Position numbers and translations under genes: made by a program
In this document: piece after piece, positions 1 through 10,759 of the stretch
Layout: every line of letters begins with the position of its first letter
How positions within the stretch are numbered: the first letter of the stretch is position 1
Source: Montifringilla adamsi
Taxonomy: Eukaryota; Chordata; Aves; Passeriformes; Passeridae
NCBI GenBank assembly: GCA_017590115.1
Contig: JAGGNK010007559.1
Coordinates: 4,424,020 to 4,488,019 of the forward strand
DNA length: 64,000 bases
Direction of reading: 5' to 3'
Notes under the pieces: generated by a model
Seen by the model: the letters and a program-made list of their open reading frames with translations, nothing else
Told to the model about the DNA's origin: nothing
Database searches by the model: none

Positions 1-1153
1 GCTCACTTAGCTACAGGAATTCATTCCAACAGCTGCTCCCAGGCCACTGTGAAGAATTAATGTTAGAAAAGTGTTTAAATGATTTGAAGCCCTTAAAATG
101 TTATTAGTGGTCAATGTCAGCATGGATTTTGATATTTTGGGTTCTTTTTTCTGCAGATCTCCACATGGATTTATACATGATTGTGTTAAGGAAGACAAGA
201 TTATTCCTGCATTGGCTACATGCTCCCTGTAGAGCAGAACCTCTCTGCAGTACAGTGCAATCCTCATGGTACAGCAGAACTTCCAGCTCTAAGTGGCTTG
301 ATGAGTTCCAGACCACCATGTATTTTCTACCAGCAATGATTGTATGCATGGATAACTGAACTGAGGGTTTCCACAGTTTCTGAGGTATGGGCAACTTGTT
401 AGTCCTAGAGTATCCTTTCAAAGGCACAGGTTTAGACTGTCTGAAGCAAAAGGAACTTGGAGGGAGAGGTCAATAGAAAATTGCAGAATACCAACATGAA
501 CAGAAGGCCAGCTTTCTGGGCTTTGGAGGAATCCTTAATTACAGTATTCTAGGTTAAATAACAATATTTCATGAGGACACAACATTTATGTAACACTATT
601 TCCTACTGCCTGATGAGTATTTCATGTATTGTTTCATAATAAAAGCTTGACTTAATTCCATTTGCAGATGATTTTGTTCCCTTAGTCTCCCATACTATAT
701 TCTGACAAAACTCACTGGAAGTGATGCTCAGTGTTTTGAAGTACTAAGGCAACATCAGAAGACTTTCTAGGAGCAGCAGCTGGGAAGCCCTGTCGTGCAG
801 ACTAATAATTGTGTAGTTTCTCTGCACAGTTATCCCTTTCCCTTGTAATTCTGCCAGGAGGGGCAAATGAATCCAGCCAGCCCTTTCCTGCCTGTGTGCC
901 TTTATGACTTATACCTTGGAAAATAATATCTTGTACAGTCAGATGGGGAACATATGATACCTGCAAAACAACATAAAAAATTGCTTGACGGCTCTTAAAT
1001 GACTGCTGTGATCTGTAATGGCAACAGAATTAGTTATGAATGGTAACTTTCAGAGCTCCTCACTGCAGTCACACTTGAAGCCTGAGGACTGGGAGCAAAA
1101 TAAAACACAATTTTATCAATATCTATAAGGTAATTAGTGCTACAGAGCTCTTG
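1..1153. other. noncoding DNA, nothing recognised
   Basis: This is AT-rich single-copy-looking sequence. The only local structure is a good splice-acceptor-like site (pyrimidine tract ending in TTCTGCAG at about 145-154) followed by a frame of about 65 codons. I see no donor that would make it a convincing exon, and the frame resembles no protein I know. Stops are frequent in all six frames elsewhere. Confidence 0.55.
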
Positions 1154-1201
1154 ACAGGCTGGACTAGATCAACAGTTTTTCTGGTATACTTTTCTTCCAG
1201 T
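1154..1201 (+). repeat. possible ancient CR1/L3 LINE 3' remnant
   Basis: The stretch GGCTGGACTAGATCAACAG, followed by a T-rich gap and TCTTCCAGT, resembles the 3' untranslated region of CR1/L3 LINEs. There a GGACTAGATGA motif precedes a CTTCCA motif. No ATTCTATG tail is visible. It is short and diverged, so chance similarity cannot be excluded. Confidence 0.3.
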
Positions 1202-3361
1202 AAAACAGCTCTCCTAGATGACTCCAAGGAAATAATTTAAATCTCAAAGCATCAAAGGCTTGCTTTCCCCTACTGCCAAGATAAATCACAGATTAAATCT
1301 GGGAGTGTGAAAAAGTATAATCAGGCTGCTATTGTGTGCTTCATTCATAACTCTCTCAATACAGACATCTAAATTTGCATATCTCTTTGAGCTAAAGTCA
1401 CTAGGTGAAATCCTGGCTCTGTTTTTATTTGCACAGTGAAAAATTCATTTAATGACAATTATGTCAACTGTCACCCTGTGAAAGTCGTTTTTCAAATACT
1501 TTTTTGAAATGAAAGAACTCCCACCTGGTTATACTCTGTCATTTTGAAGGTTAAGGAGAAGGTTAAGCAGAAGGTTCTGCTCAGTTCTCAGTAACACTGA
1601 GCTAATCCTAAGGCAGACATGGAATATTGTTCATTGCTTTGCAGTTTGCTTTTCCACATGAGGGCCGAAGGATCTCATGTAGGTATCTCCAAACAAAAGT
1701 GAAGTATTATTCAGTCTAATTAACAAGGAGAAATCTAGAAACATAGAAAGGTGAAGTACTTCCTGATCACTGAACCACATTCCCTCCCACTTCATAAGGG
1801 AAGGAATTATGGTGTAGTGCCAAGAGCCTGTAGCCCACGTTGGTGTCAGGCTGATGGGCAAAGGAGCCAACTCGTATTTGCACTCGCGTTCATACCAAAC
1901 CCATCTCTCTTACAAGTATCTACACCTCTGTTCTGGGCTAGAACTGACCACTGAAGAACATCCTGGTCCCTCAAGGCAAGAAAAGCAGCAGACACAATAT
2001 AGGAAAGTTTGAAACATAGGGAATAAAGGAAGGGGAAAAAAATGAAGGAAAGAAGAAAGAACTAAAAACGTTGAAGTTAAAAATAACAAAAGAAACCTAG
2101 ACTAAAGCCTATGAGTGTCTCTAGAATCCTGTGATCATGAAGAACATAACCAAGTTACTGCTTTTTAAGACATTCAGCTCTTCTGCCAGATTTAAGAAGC
2201 CAAGTCATCCCTTTATACAAATTAATTTTGCAAGTAAACACAGAAACTCCCTCCAGCCTATGGGAGAGGCAGCCAGAGAAGAGGAGGCCAGCACAGCACA
2301 GCAGACTTTCATAAGTTTGCTCATCACTGGCGAACACTGAAAGCCGAAGGGACAGTGAAGGCATGTGACTGCTTTAGACTATTGCCATGGATGCAGCAAC
2401 CCCTCATCCTGCTAATTGTGTATTTCTGTATGTCCATAAAATATACACAATGTTTTACACAGAATCCAGTGAACTAACAAGAGAACAAGATCTGAGGATC
2501 AGGTATAAATAAATTAGCTCAAGCATTTATTGTGACTCAGTAGTGAAAAAACTTATAATTAGCGTAAAAAATAAACACTGCATAAATATACTCACTTATA
2601 CTATAGAATTATGTAATTAAGCTTTTTTTTCAGAGTCCTTCAGGTTTCTTTTAATTCTCTTCCTCTACACAGATCTTTCCTTCAAAGCTCTGCTGAGTTT
2701 GAATTCCTCTACAGTTAAACTAGATCAAATGTGTTCAAGGATTAGTTGCAAGTTTGTTTTTTTTCCATGTCTAAAATCTTGGGGAAAAATGCTGGACTTT
2801 CCTACATGCCTGCCAACCAGAAGAATAAGCATTCTGAAAGTTGTATACTGAAGGTGGGAAAGCTGGAAAAATAGTTGTTTTCCAAATGCTTTTAAAGAGA
2901 AGGATTAAAACAGACCTGGGAAAACCTTTTATCCATGATAAGCAAGATCATAAGCTCCAATCATTGACCTGTTTTACATCCAGTGCCTGTCCCGAGCTGA
3001 GCAGCTGCCCACTAGATGCCACTGTTTCTGCATTCAACCAGGGTCCAGCCCACAAGGACTGAAGGCACCACATCCCTCTTCCTGCTGCTTGTTTTTTTAT
3101 TCCTTTTCTTAAAATGTTCAGCTCAAATGATCAAAATCAAAAGTCACCTCTATCCCATAAAATAAAGACCTTCAGCAAATGGCTGATTTTCCCCCTCTGG
3201 GTTGCAGACTGCTCTGGGTGTGGGTGTAGGTCTGGTTGTGCTTCATTATGCCACAGCAAGAAATGGTTGAAAGTTCCTACAAGCACATTGTAGTGGTTCG
3301 TGGCATTTTACTGCCTGCTATGCACACACAGATGCTAACAGAAGATTTTGTGTCTTTGCAG
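1202..3361. other. noncoding DNA with a purine-rich tract
   Basis: There is no recognisable gene. A purine-dominated stretch of A, G and short GGAA/GAAA words lies at about 2,011-2,061. The rest is AT-rich unique-looking sequence with only short open frames (up to about 75 codons). Confidence 0.55.
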
Positions 3362-3436
3362 AAGCTGTTTCCTCTCAAAGTAGATAATTTGATCCCTGTT
3401 CAGTTTCCCCAAATTAAGCTGCAGACGGATCAATTG
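3362..3436 (+). other. exon-like 75-bp segment (unproven)
   Basis: A pyrimidine-rich acceptor ending TGTCTTTGCAG immediately precedes a 75-base segment, and GTAAAA follows it. The segment is exactly 25 codons, open in one frame (begins KLFPLKVDNL, ends QTDQL), and enters and leaves in phase 0 if the flanking sites are used. This could be a small internal coding exon. It could equally be a chance combination of splice-like sites within a 75-codon open frame. I do not recognise the peptide, and there is no supporting neighbour exon. Confidence 0.2.
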
Positions 3437-5251
3437 GTAAAAGCATCACTCTTCAAGGCATGACATTATCTTCCTACATTTATTATCTTTAGCAGCATAG
3501 GGAGCTATGTGTTAGTGCTGTACAAAGTGTACTGAAAAGGCAGACTGTGCCCAGGGCCAGAAATGTAGTGTCTCTCTATAAAGAGCAGATACATAACATC
3601 TGCTCTAATTTTAAATACACAAGAATGCATTGAAAAAAGGCAAAGGCTGGGATTTTTGAAAGCATCAACTTCTTCAGCAAGGCCAAAAGATTTTATCACA
3701 GACAGATAAACAGGACATGAAATAGTTACACTAATGCCACCAAGCACTTTGGCAGTTCAATTAATTGGCTCTTTCTACCAGACTTACCTTGCAGGAAAAC
3801 ATGCACCAGAAGTTCTTATTTACCAAGACTGGAATTTCCAGAAAGCTCCCTGAAAGCAAGTCAGTCACTTGCTTTAATTTAAATTCACTTTCACAGTGAT
3901 GAAGGTAATGGAAAATGCAAAACTAAACTTACCAATTTGCAGTTTAGATGATTCAGTATTTGTCTGCTTCTCAGGGAGGCTGAGCAGGTGAGCACATTGT
4001 TCCACTCACAATGAGAGGACAGCTGCTCTGGAACATTACTGAAACATGAATATGAAAAAGAGTTACAAAGAAAATGCCTATAACCGTCTGAAATTATGAT
4101 ATAATGTGTATGAAAATATTTCCCTGCAGTACTCCAGGGCTTTTCCCCATCCCCTTTTTCAATAGTTCCAGCCCTGTTTCAATTGTCAGAATATTGTTTT
4201 GAATGAAGACTTCTGTTACTCCCAGTGAATGAATGCATAAATAATTTCTGAAGCAGTGGAGTGAAATTGGATTGATTGAATGTGATCACTGCAGTAGGAG
4301 CCTACTTTAGATTCTCAGTGAGAACTTATTTTTTAATGACTAAAGAGATCAGAGTGGATTTTAGAAGGTTATCTGAGCCCTTTTATGGTCTACAAAGAGT
4401 AGAAAATCTTGTGAGAACGATGTACCTTGAGATTTCTGATGTGTGATTAGAAATGCTGAGTGATCTGTCTCCTAGCTGGCATTTTAATCCTTTTTCAGAT
4501 CTGGGGGTAGAGATGTGCACTAAAATGAAAAACATTAAAAAGCAGAAAATGTTCAATGAACCCTGAGTTAATAAAATTCTTCTTATTCTATCAAAGCAGC
4601 AGGGCCAGCGTCAGCTCAACATGAAACCAAAAGATTGGAGCACTAATGTTATTCCAAATCTCAAGCTCATCTTCATATGTTGTTGGTTTTTTTTTCAGTA
4701 GGAGATGATCAGTTGAAGTGCATTTCTTGTTTCCACATTCGGGGAGATTTGGATCTAAAGATCCATTTGGGCATCTTTCTATACAACACAAGCATCATGC
4801 ACATACATTTATTAAATTGAGCGAGCCAACCTTGAATACAGGAGATCTTAGACCAAAGTGAGGCAGAACATTGCTTCATTTTGTATTTTGTATTTGTCAG
4901 AATAAACAGCAACTACTAAATGATTTCAAGAAATGAATTCAGCAAAATGCTGGTGTTCAGATGTTCAGAATGTACCTGGCTTTGAGTTTGCAAAGAACCT
5001 TTGGTGTGACTCTGAATATGTGCCTGTAGTGTCCACAAAAATGAGACCAGTCCTCAAAATGGACTGGAATATCTGATTCACAGCACTTCTCCTGTCCAGA
5101 TATCAACAGAGCTCAATATTCCATCAGTGCAGGATACACTTCTATCTACTTCCCATGCCCTGTACAGGATTAGTTCCAGCATCAGTAATAAACTCCTGTG
5201 CTTCTATTACCAAAATAAGGTTTATAAGCACACAACTAATTAGCAGAGCAC
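3437..5251. other. noncoding DNA, nothing recognised
   Basis: AT-rich sequence with short open frames only. I found no repeat family, RNA gene or promoter that I could support. Confidence 0.55.
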
Positions 5252-5273
5252 TTTTTTTTTTTTTTTTTTTTTT
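5252..5273. repeat. T22 homopolymer
   Basis: An uninterrupted run of 22 T, followed by CCCCCTC. It could be the poly(A) end of an old minus-strand retrocopy, but no recognisable element body or target-site duplication adjoins it. Confidence 0.9.
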
Positions 5274-5287
5274 CCCCCTCTCTTCCC

Positions 5288-5359
5288 TGATTAAGATTCT
5301 GGGAAATACTTTGATTAAGATTCTGGGAAAAATACTTTGATTAAGATTCTGGGAAAAAA
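5288..5359. repeat. three-copy minisatellite, 24-26 bp unit
   Basis: Three consecutive units begin TGATTAAGATTCTGGGAAA at 5,288, 5,312 and 5,338. Unit 1 is 24 bp and unit 2 is 26 bp, differing in the length of the A run before TACTT. The third unit runs into an A/C-rich stretch. The near identity of the units points to a recent expansion. It lies just after a T22 run. Confidence 0.92.
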
Positions 5360-8300
5360 CCCCCCAAAAACCAGTAAAAAGCCACAAAAAGGGGTTTGTG
5401 CTCAATTTATTGGTGCCATGGTCCACACAGGAGCAGCACTGGGCTCTCCCCTGTAGGGAATGGAACACTCCAGCAAAAGGGTCAGGCTGTTTCTGCAATC
5501 ATAGAATAATACTGGGACAATAAATTCAAAGGTCCAGTGGAAGACTTTAATTTACTGGGAAATGACAACGCATCTGAGGCCAACCTGTATAAAATTGACT
5601 CCTTCATGTCTTAGTTGCCTGCTGCTGAACATCTACTCTGAGGCTGCAGATGTAGTTACCTTTCATGGACCATCCCAACCTGTCAGAGTCCTACTCAGAG
5701 TAGGGTGTGTTGATTCCTCACCTTGCTAAAAATGCAACTACAATGACTTAAAAGAGATAAAATGCATCTTTTTCAAATGTTATGTTCACAGAGCAAATTC
5801 ATCCTGGAAGCAGGGATGGATCCAGGCTGAATTGCTACTGGTCACCTCCTAGAGTCCCATGAAGGAACCGGAATTTCATTTTTCTCTTAGAAAATGTGGT
5901 TCTACTCCACTGGGTATGAAGAAAAGCTTGAAATACAAATTGTGTACAGCAGATTTTATGCCTTTAGGGAGGGAGCAGTTCCAAGGTGTGTGACATCTTG
6001 TTCTTCCCAATTCTGACATTTACTGGCCATTCTCAGGTGGGCCAAGTTCAAGTCTGAGCAGGAGCCTCATGGTAGAGCCATAGCTGTGCCTTCATTCGGC
6101 TCTGCCAAATATGCAAATACATTTATTCATTTCCCACTTGTGAAAACCATGATTTTAGGCTCATTTATACACACAAGGAAAACAAATAAATGAAGTGGAT
6201 CTGTGTCTCTATTTATTTTTACATGCATATATATTTATGAATATTTTAAAGTGCTCTAAGTTATAAAAATGTAGTTTGGGTTTCAACCGTGGATGGATCT
6301 GAACTGCATTTCAGCATTCCAACTGCAGAAATTAAGGTTTTGAGAAACAATTTCTGCCCAGAGTAATTTATTTTTAAGTCCTTAATATTTGAGTGCATTT
6401 CAGTGATACACAAAGTTTTGCTAAGATCAAATCTATAGCACCAGAGGAGGCTTGGGGGTGAGTTGTTAGTATTTAGTATTTTATATAAGAGTCATAGCAG
6501 AAAAAGAAATATCCCCTTCCTCTTCATTTACCATTTGATACTTTAGAGCTGCTCAGGGAAAGACAGAAAAATGTCTTTATTTCACATCACACAGCTGTTG
6601 CACTGCTCGAGAACAACAGTTTAAATATTAATATGACTTTGGGGCTAAAAGCTTTTCTTAAGAGACATTTCGATGCAATGAACTTCAGTCAAGTGAACAA
6701 TCACAAAAATAGAGTCAAAGACCAAAATCCCTCCAGCTGATAAGAAGCCAATTTATTTATTTATTGGTGTGTGCTTACAGAACTCATCTGTGTGATTGCA
6801 CCAGCTACAGCTTTCCAGCCCAGACTCAGGAAAGAATTGCTCATGGATGTGAGAGACCACGACCTCTGGAGTCACAAGTCTTCCTTTTCCCACCCCAGGC
6901 TTTCAGTGGAAATTGGACCTGCTCAGGTCTTCTCCACACCAGCGTTGGTGAACTGAGGATAATTCTGTGCACTTTAGGCTGCTTTTATCAGCTGCACAGC
7001 CCCCCCAGCAGCTGTGCCCAAGCTGCCCGGGGAGGTTAGAGCTTTCTTACCCACTGCCACTGCTGTGTCTGTGGGTGAATATTGTGGCTGTCTCATTTAG
7101 CTCTGCCCCTGGCCAGCCCCAAATTCATCATTCCAGCAGCACCTAGGGCTGACTCACCCCAAAGGAGCTCGTGGCAGCTCACCCACCCAGGAAACAAAGA
7201 GGAATTTCCCTCAAACCAACTGGTCTGACAGTGGATTTCAGAATGCCCTGAACAGAGGGCATTGCTGTAACTCTGGCTGGGATCCATCCCCAGGAGCATG
7301 GATGATGAATCGACTGGGCTAACTGAGGCCTGCAGCATTATTTACACCCTGAGACTGCTGAAACATCTTCAGCTCTGCTTAGGAAAGGAATCGTCCTGCA
7401 CAGTCTGAAATTCATGGCTGCCAGGGGCTAGGAGGATGCTACTTCCATCAATTCACTTGCCCATCTATTTCCTGATTACCAGGGAGGACAAATGTTCAAG
7501 CCACCTAGCTAATTTATTCCCAAACTTTAAATTCTCCTCCATGTTCATCAGCATCTTTGCTGCTGAATCACAAGCCACACTCCCACACGAGCAGGTCTGA
7601 TGGACACACGTGTGCCCAGAAGGATTTGCCTGGGCAGAAGGAAAAGTGGATTCCAGCTCTGGGCTGCACACAGTAAATCACCAGCACACAGAGAGAAGCT
7701 CAGGGAAAACAGAAACACCAAAAGGTGCTTTTTTAGAACATAACTCCTTAAATTAAACAAGACAAGAAAATATACGAAATGACAGCAAGATCAGTTTTTC
7801 CTTAACTGTTGCCCCAATTTATTCCCACACATGTGTCTCATTTGTTTTCAGCTGTGCTTGTCTGCTATCTCTATCCTGCAGGAGATGGATACAGGCATTA
7901 TCAGTGAAGAAGGACTACAAAAGATACCAAGTTTTTATTAGCCTATGCGCTTTTTGGTAGCTTCCTTTTAATTTTGGAATTCAGTTACAGAATGCCTAGT
8001 GTTCCCTGTCAAAACTCAACTCCCATGGCACACAGAGTGCAAACACCTCCCCGTACAGTGTTGTGGACGTTATGCAGACAACTCACTAAAGTTGGGCTGC
8101 AATGGCTGTGTCCACCCCGTGGTGACAGAGCTGATTGATGTTGAAAAGAGCTGTAGTGGTTACAGAAAATCAGGGAGATCAGCATTTAGCATAACGTTAT
8201 CACTCAGACATTGTTCACTTCATTTGCCTCATGAGCAGAGTTTACTGCCTACAGACCTCACCTCCTGGTCTCCATCACATGGACAATGCAGCCACTGCCC

Positions 8301-9228
8301 AAATTGATTGGTATTAGGGTGGGGAACTTAGGAACAATAAATACATCACCTTGACTGTCCTAAAAATTTTGAGGTGGAATAATGGACTGCATGCTCTGAG
8401 GAAATCTTTAAACAAAGTAGCTTAATTCTGCTTAAGAATTTGCATTTAACTCTGCAACTGTGTACTATTTACTAAGAGCCACACTTTCAATAGAATCTCA
8501 CTCTAAAACTGAAGACTTAATGGTTGCAAAAATACAAGATTGCCTTAAGAAACTGTGCATTGCTTGGTTAATGGAGACCCAGCCTCTCCAAACCTAGGAA
8601 TAAGACAGGCTGCATGGATGTGGGCATGGAAAATTGCTCCAAATTTTATATAAGGAAAATAGAATCCACTGTTTTAGAGGCAGTATCATAAAGTTTGATG
8701 TGCCTATTTTAAAAGCATTTGGAACAGATATTCCCTCTCTCTGACCAGACAGAAATGTCTTTCCTTCCAGCTTTAATGCCAATTCCAGAGGGGGGAAAAA
8801 AAAATAAATTGAAATTCCTGGCATTTTGGAGCATATTGGGCAAAGTTGGAAGAAGTCTGAGTGGGAATAAAGCTGATGGGGGGTGTGATGGGAGGGCTCT
8901 GGGGCTGGGACAGCAGACCTTGGGCTGTGTTTTGATTGAATCAGGTGAGGCCAGCAGGGACAAACACAGGACTGGTCTCCCAGAGCAGGGAGCCCCAGTC
9001 TACATCCTGTGTGGAAACTGTCCCAGCTTTGCTCTTTGATCCTTCAGCTTAATTCAATCCAGAGGCAGATCAGAGCAGAACTGGGTGTGTGAGATGCAGG
9101 TGTGCACGTAGGTTTGGGGGATGGATGGTGGAAGGATGGAGACAATGGGCAATTGGTGCTGCCCTTCCCAGCATGTACCATCCCTGCAGCACCTGGACGA
9201 GCTCCCATTCCTGTCATCCCTTTCCAGA
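5360..9228. other. noncoding DNA, partly GC-rich
   Basis: No gene was identified. 6.8-7.7 kb and 8.8-9.2 kb are richer in G+C than the surroundings and therefore carry longer chance frames (80-106 codons). A short ATTT tetranucleotide run is present at 6,751-6,765. I recognise no repeat body. Confidence 0.5.
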
Positions 9229-9330
9229 GCCCAGGCCTAACACTTTTTTTTTTTGTTTTTTGTTTTTTTTTGTTTTTTGGTTTTTTCGGCCCAGGTCTGA
9301 CACTATTTTTTGTTTTTTGTTTTTTCCCCT
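9229..9330. repeat. 60-bp tandem duplication, T-rich
   Basis: GCCCAGGCCTAACACT at 9,229 recurs as GCCCAGGTCTGACACT at 9,289, an offset of 60 bp. Each copy is followed by T-runs broken by single G. The duplicate is shorter and diverged. The T-rich part looks like slippage-prone low-complexity DNA that was duplicated with its left flank. Confidence 0.8.
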
Positions 9331-9340
9331 AAACCCAAGA

Positions 9341-9953
9341 GTTTATAGAAGCAGAAATTTCAGTTACAAGAGCTGATCTTTGGGCTGCCAGATCGCCTTG
9401 TGAGGTTGCAGACTCACAAGGGGCTGCACACTCCAGTCCCTCAGGAAGCTGCTTGCTGTGGAGCTGCCCAGCAGGGTCTGCTGGGCTGTCAGCCAGGCAG
9501 CCCATCCCTCGGGCTGTCAGCCAGTCCGTCAGTCCCCCAGCATTGCCTGCCCGCCCCAGAAATGTGTCAGCTCACCTCATCCAGCCGTGGCTGCAGCCCT
9601 GCCTGGCTTGTGCTGCTGCAGAAGTCTGAAACACTGAGCAGGTCTGAGTAGATCTGTTCAAACTTGCAGATGAACCCCTCGAAAGCTGCAGCTGCTGCTG
9701 CCAGCCAAACCAAACCTGCCTATGGGACAAACACTTTCTGCAGTGAGACTCTGCCAGAGCCAGAGGAGCCCAAGGCAGCATAAAGTGATTCTTTCTCCCT
9801 TGCTCTGAGCATCTCCTGCCCTGTAGTGGTGGTGCCTCAGGGATGATTGTTGGCTCAGTCCTTTCACTCTGATCCAGAGCTATTGTTCTGTGCTGACCAA
9901 GAAAGACTCTCCCATCTCCCAAGAGGAGAGATGAACTGACAGAGAAGGGGCAG
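9341..9953. other. GC-rich noncoding DNA with a long chance frame
   Basis: A 162-codon open frame on the minus strand (9,572-10,060) crosses this interval. It resembles no protein I know, is rich in Ser, Gln and Gly, and its 5' end lies inside a DNA tandem duplication. I treat it as a chance frame in GC-rich sequence. Confidence 0.5.
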
Positions 9954-10128
9954 TGGATGCTGAAGGCATGTTGTCCCTCTCCTGAAGTCCCAGGTTCAAG
10001 GGTCCCTGAGAAATGACCTACAAATATGGATGCTGAAGGCATCTCCACTGCCTTTGTCACCTACAGGACATGTTGTCCCTCTCCTGAAGTCCCAGGTTCA
10101 AGGGTCCCTGAGAAATGACCTACAAATA
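9954..10128. repeat. tandem duplication with 29-bp length difference
   Basis: Unit A is 9,954-10,026 (73 bp) and unit B is 10,027-10,128 (102 bp). The first 16 bases (TGGATGCTGAAGGCAT) and the last 60 bases match exactly between units. Unit B holds an additional 29 bp (10,043-10,071). The segment is bounded by CAT on both sides, which fits a deletion from unit A by slippage between CAT repeats, or an insertion in unit B. The exact 60-bp match suggests a recent event. Confidence 0.95.
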
Positions 10129-10734
10129 ACAGGTAATGTAGCAACCCCTGCTTTAGTCCATATCATGAAAAATGAGAGACCAATGAAAATTCTGTCTCAA
10201 TAGAAACTTTTTTTTTCTGTCCCTAAAATGAGTCTCTCAGGGTTACATACAAATGCCAGAAGGCTGTTGCAAAGAAAACCTAGAACACTGAGTTTGTTAG
10301 CCAGTTTTGCCTTGTGGAAAACTACATTGTGTTGAAGTTCTTCAGTTTGGTACTGCTCTACTGCACAAACTAGGAACTGTGCTTAAAAGAGAAGTGGCTA
10401 TTTTAAACTAATTGATATTTTAGTTGTGTTTCATGTACTGTGTCCTCTTAGCTCCACTGTCTGTGTGTCCTTTGTGCTTTGATATATGGCAATGATACAG
10501 AATTACTGCATTGTGGGATGGGAAGTGGCTCAGGGGAGGAGGATATAAACCAGATGTGCAACATATCCAGTGTGCATTCAGTGTACCTCCTGTGACCTGT
10601 CTGGAGATGATACAAATGCAATCAGTTTTTGAGACAAAGGAAGAGAAATTAGCTCCAAGAGCAGGGAGGAAAAACAGCAGGCCAGAGCAATTCAAAAAAT
10701 AAGAAATCATTTCAAGCAAGCTACCAAAAAAAAT
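10129..10734. other. noncoding DNA, nothing recognised
   Basis: Unique-looking sequence with short overlapping frames on both strands. It ends in an A-rich run (10,735-10,759), so part of it could be a retrocopy. I recognise no source gene and no target-site duplication. Confidence 0.5.
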
Positions 10735-10759
10735 AAAAAAAAAAAAAAAAAAAAAAAAA
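10735..10759. repeat. A25 homopolymer
   Basis: An uninterrupted run of 25 A, preceded by A-rich sequence with a single T interruption at 10,734. It is compatible with a poly(A) tail of a plus-strand retrocopy, but no recognisable body precedes it. Confidence 0.9.

Noticed and set aside
5480..5520. CR1 LINE tail in reverse (ATCATAGAATAAT)
   Set aside because: Only about ten bases fit and no further CR1 words follow, so the match is within chance.
9572..10060. 162-codon minus-strand frame
   Set aside because: It resembles no protein, is located in GC-rich sequence, and begins inside a DNA tandem duplication. No splice or promoter support.
10420..10759. Processed pseudogene ending in the A25 run
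   Set aside because: The upstream 300 bases resemble no gene I know, and no flanking duplication was seen. A long A run alone is not enough.
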